A stretch of DNA of 64,000 nucleotides from Acinetobacter zhairuonensis (GTDB lineage: Bacteria > Pseudomonadota > Gammaproteobacteria > Pseudomonadales > Moraxellaceae). A program made the translations under genes and the position numbers. The notes below the pieces were generated by a model. The model did no database searches. It saw only the letters and a program-made list of their open reading frames with translations, and had not been told where the DNA came from. Each line of letters opens with the position of its first letter. Position 1 is the first letter of the stretch. Shown piece after piece: positions 61,653-64,000 of this stretch. The stretch spans positions 186,001 through 250,000 of the forward strand of contig NZ_JAKVIM010000002.1 of the NCBI RefSeq assembly GCF_022601715.1, given 5' to 3'.

Positions 61653-63068
61653 TTAGAACAAACGGTTCATACCATTTAAGGTCGCTACGCGGTAAGCTTC
61701 CGCCATGGTTGGATAGTTAAATGTCGTTTCCACAAAATACTTAATCGTATTGTGAGGACTATTCATCACCGCCTGACCAATGTGAATAATTTCCGCAGCA
61801 TTATTACCAAAGCAATGTACACCTAAAATTTCCAAGGTATCACGGTGGAACAGAATCTTTAATTCACCCACAGTATCCCCAGTAATTTGCGCACGCGCCA
61901 AATGACGGAAAGATGCCTGACCAACTTCGTACGGAATTTTTTCTTCAGTTAACTGCTGTTCGTTCTTACCAATTGATGAAATTTCTGGAATGGTATAAAT
62001 CCCTGTTGGAATATCCACGACAGGTTGAACACCCTCTTCACCACTCATGTTTGCACCCGCGCAACGACCTTGGTCATAGGCAGCAGACGCCAGTGAAGGC
62101 CAGCCAATCACATCTCCCGCAGCGTAAATGTTTTCAACTTCAGTTTGGTACTGATCATTCACCATGATTTGACCGCGGCTATTTGGGGTAATCCCGACAT
62201 TTTCCAGTCCAAGACCATCAGTATTTCCTGAACGACCGTTACACCACAAAATTGCATCAGCTTTAATTTTCTTACCGCTGAGCAAATGCATCACCACGTG
62301 ATCATCAAACGTTTCGAGATGATCAATTTGTTCATTATGACGAATCAATACACCCTGCTCACGTAAGTGGTACGACAAGGCATCTGAAATTTCATCATCT
62401 AAATAGCTCAGCAATTTCATTTGGGTATTGATCAGATCAACTTTATGATCCAGACCAATGAAGATCGATGCATATTCACAGCCAATCACACCTGCGCCAT
62501 AAATAATGATTTTCTGAATTGAGAAATCCAAATCCAGAATTTTGTCTGAATCAAAGACACGTGGGTGATTGAAATCCAACATTGCAGGGCGATAAGGACG
62601 GCTACCTGTCGCAATGACCAACTGCTTAAACATGATGGTTTCTTTAATCCCTTCAGGGGTAAAAACCAAAATGGTATTCTGATCTTGGATATAAGCACGA
62701 CCGTGGAAAATATCAATTTTGTTACGGTCATAAAAACGTGAGTGCGTCTCTACCTGTTGTTGAATCACTTTGTGTGCATTACGCAACACTTGCTTCATGG
62801 TAAATTGTTTCCAATCCCCCACTTTTTGGAACATTGGATCACGTTGGTAACGAATAATGCTCGATACTGTTTGACGTAAAGCCTTACTTGGAATTGTCCC
62901 AACGTGGGCACAGTTTCCACCCAATTGCTCACGCATATCAATAATTGCAACACGCTTGCCTGATTTGGCAAGTTTCATTGCCGCGCCTTCACCAGCAGGG
63001 CCCGAACCGAGAACAACCGCATCGTATTTTACGAAAGTTCCACTAACGACCTCTTTCTTACGTGGCAT
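61653..63068 (-). CDS. sthA: Soluble pyridine nucleotide transhydrogenase
   Basis: A 471-residue flavoprotein of the pyridine nucleotide disulfide reductase fold that balances NADPH and NADH. The FAD site is [20 protein letters not shown]. At the usual redox-cysteine position is [13 protein letters not shown], where the second cysteine is Thr, the hallmark of SthA as opposed to glutathione reductase or lipoamide dehydrogenase. The NAD site is [22 protein letters not shown] precedes the ATG. It is divergent from lipA. Confidence 0.95.
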   Translation of the reverse strand: MPRKKEVVSGTFVKYDAVVLGSGPAGEGAAMKLAKSGKRVAIIDMREQLGGNCAHVGTIPSKALRQTVSSIIRYQRDPMFQKVGDWKQFTMKQVLRNAHKVIQQQVETHSRFYDRNKIDIFHGRAYIQDQNTILVFTPEGIKETIMFKQLVIATGSRPYRPAMLDFNHPRVFDSDKILDLDFSIQKIIIYGAGVIGCEYASIFIGLDHKVDLINTQMKLLSYLDDEISDALSYHLREQGVLIRHNEQIDHLETFDDHVVMHLLSGKKIKADAILWCNGRSGNTDGLGLENVGITPNSRGQIMVNDQYQTEVENIYAAGDVIGWPSLASAAYDQGRCAGANMSGEEGVQPVVDIPTGIYTIPEISSIGKNEQQLTEEKIPYEVGQASFRHLARAQITGDTVGELKILFHRDTLEILGVHCFGNNAAEIIHIGQAVMNSPHNTIKYFVETTFNYPTMAEAYRVATLNGMNRLF

Positions 63069-63263
63069 TCAACGCTCCTTTTCTATAAATCTGTGTCTAT
63101 TTTCGCTCTATTATGACTGAAAATAGGTGACTTTGCTGTATTTCATAGTCATATATTGAGTGATAACGACATTTAGAAAATGAATAGTGTTTTCGCCCTA
63201 TCAATGTGCAATTCCGTTATAATGTTTGCATATCTCTCCGTGTAAACAGTGGAATAGTTGAAT

Positions 63264-64000
63264 ATGTCTGAAAGCCGTAAACCTGAACAGGGTGTTAAAC
63301 TTCGTGGTGCAGAAAAAGTCTCACGTATTCCTGTCAAAGTTGTTCCTACGGTTGAAGTGCCTCGCAAGCCAGACTGGATTCGTGTCAAGATGACAGCGCC
63401 TGAGGAAGTTCAACGCATTAAAACAACACTACGTGCGCAAAAATTACATACCGTTTGTGAAGAAGCAGCTTGCCCGAACTTACCTGAATGTTTCGGTGGT
63501 GGTACAGCAACCTTCATGATTATGGGCGACATTTGTACTCGTCGTTGCCCATTCTGTGATGTTGCACATGGTCGTCCAAATGCGTTAGACCCTGATGAAC
63601 CTCGCCATATGGCAGAAACCATTTCTAATTTAGGTCTGAAATATGCCGTAATTACTTCAGTAGACCGCGATGATCTATTGGATGGTGGTGCTCAGCATTT
63701 TGTCGATTGTATTAAAGAAGCACGCAGCTTAAGCCCGAAAACTTTGTTGGAAATTCTGGTTCCAGACTTCCGAGGTCGTATGGATATTGCCTTACGCATT
63801 ATGACGGAATGTCCACCAGACGTGTTTAACCATAATATTGAAACTGTGCCACGCTTATATAAAGCCATGCGTCCAGGTTCAGATTACCAGCACTCGTTAA
63901 CTCTACTTAAAATGTTTAAAGAATACTGCCCTGACGTTCCAACCAAATGTGGTTTGATGGTCGGTATTGGTGAAACTGAAGAAGAAGTACTTGCGCTACT
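63264..64000 (+). CDS. lipA: Lipoyl synthase (3' end outside window)
   Basis: The first about 245 codons of LipA, a radical-SAM enzyme inserting sulfur into octanoyl groups. The auxiliary cluster motif [13 protein letters not shown] and the radical-SAM motif [10 protein letters not shown] are both present, and NIETVPRLY further on is typical. The gene continues beyond the right edge. Confidence 0.97.
   Translation, partial: MSESRKPEQGVKLRGAEKVSRIPVKVVPTVEVPRKPDWIRVKMTAPEEVQRIKTTLRAQKLHTVCEEAACPNLPECFGGGTATFMIMGDICTRRCPFCDVAHGRPNALDPDEPRHMAETISNLGLKYAVITSVDRDDLLDGGAQHFVDCIKEARSLSPKTLLEILVPDFRGRMDIALRIMTECPPDVFNHNIETVPRLYKAMRPGSDYQHSLTLLKMFKEYCPDVPTKCGLMVGIGETEEEVLAL

Noticed and set aside
1..64000. 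CRISPR array or intact prophage
   Set aside because: No regularly spaced direct repeats and no phage structural genes were seen; the integrase pieces are truncated.

Overview
The window is chromosomal DNA of an Acinetobacter-like gammaproteobacterium. This is inferred from low-GC coding sequence, the phenol hydroxylase operon preceded by a MopR-type sigma-54 activator, Acinetobacter-style neighbourhoods (FabR/DesT next to a desaturase reductase; yadGH-queF; rodA-mltB-rlpA) and an IS5-family element with GGCTTTGTTGCA ends. No species call is possible from sequence reading alone.

Layout. 0-14 kb is mostly housekeeping: a desaturase electron-transfer reductase (cut by the window edge) divergent from its TetR regulator, then rapA, rluA, an odd isochorismatase-like/aryl-carrier protein with a HbpS/GlcG partner, hemL, thiE, rnk, glyA, a lipoprotein esterase, an ExoX-like nuclease and two unknown proteins. 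14.7-23.5 kb is a complete phenol-to-muconate module: mopR, a sigma-54 promoter with paired upstream repeats, six phenol hydroxylase genes (mphKLMNOP), catechol 1,2-dioxygenase (catA) and an outer-membrane protein of the phenol-degradation type. Several gaps in this operon hold hairpins. 24.3-28.2 kb is a ferric-iron ABC importer (ATPase, binding protein, fused permease).

28.2-39.9 kb is an accessory region ending at a tRNA-Arg(CCG). It holds a metal exporter behind a MerR-type promoter, a permease/thioredoxin pair, broken usp and fic genes, a 298-bp IS remnant, ribA, trpBA with a divergent LysR (TrpI-like) regulator, nudC, a structured intergenic region, an intact IS5-family element, an orphan contact-dependent-inhibition toxin-end/immunity pair, and two partial copies of one tRNA-type integrase. 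It reads as a worn, rearranged genomic island. nudC may be core.

39.9-64 kb returns to core genes: ABC-2 exporter yadGH, queF, rodA, mltB, rlpA, a lipoprotein amidohydrolase, a DUF962 protein, AraC/azlCD, tsf and rpsB, map and an OmpW-like protein. Next come a nitrate transporter behind a second sigma-54 promoter with a porin, an MFS carrier with a tiny overlapping membrane protein and a TauD-like dioxygenase. sthA and the start of lipA close the window.

No CRISPR array, rRNA or intact prophage was seen. The best candidates for something undescribed are the catalytically altered isochorismatase/carrier protein with its HbpS partner, the integrase-flanked toxin/immunity module, and the three-hairpin region at 35.7-36.0 kb.
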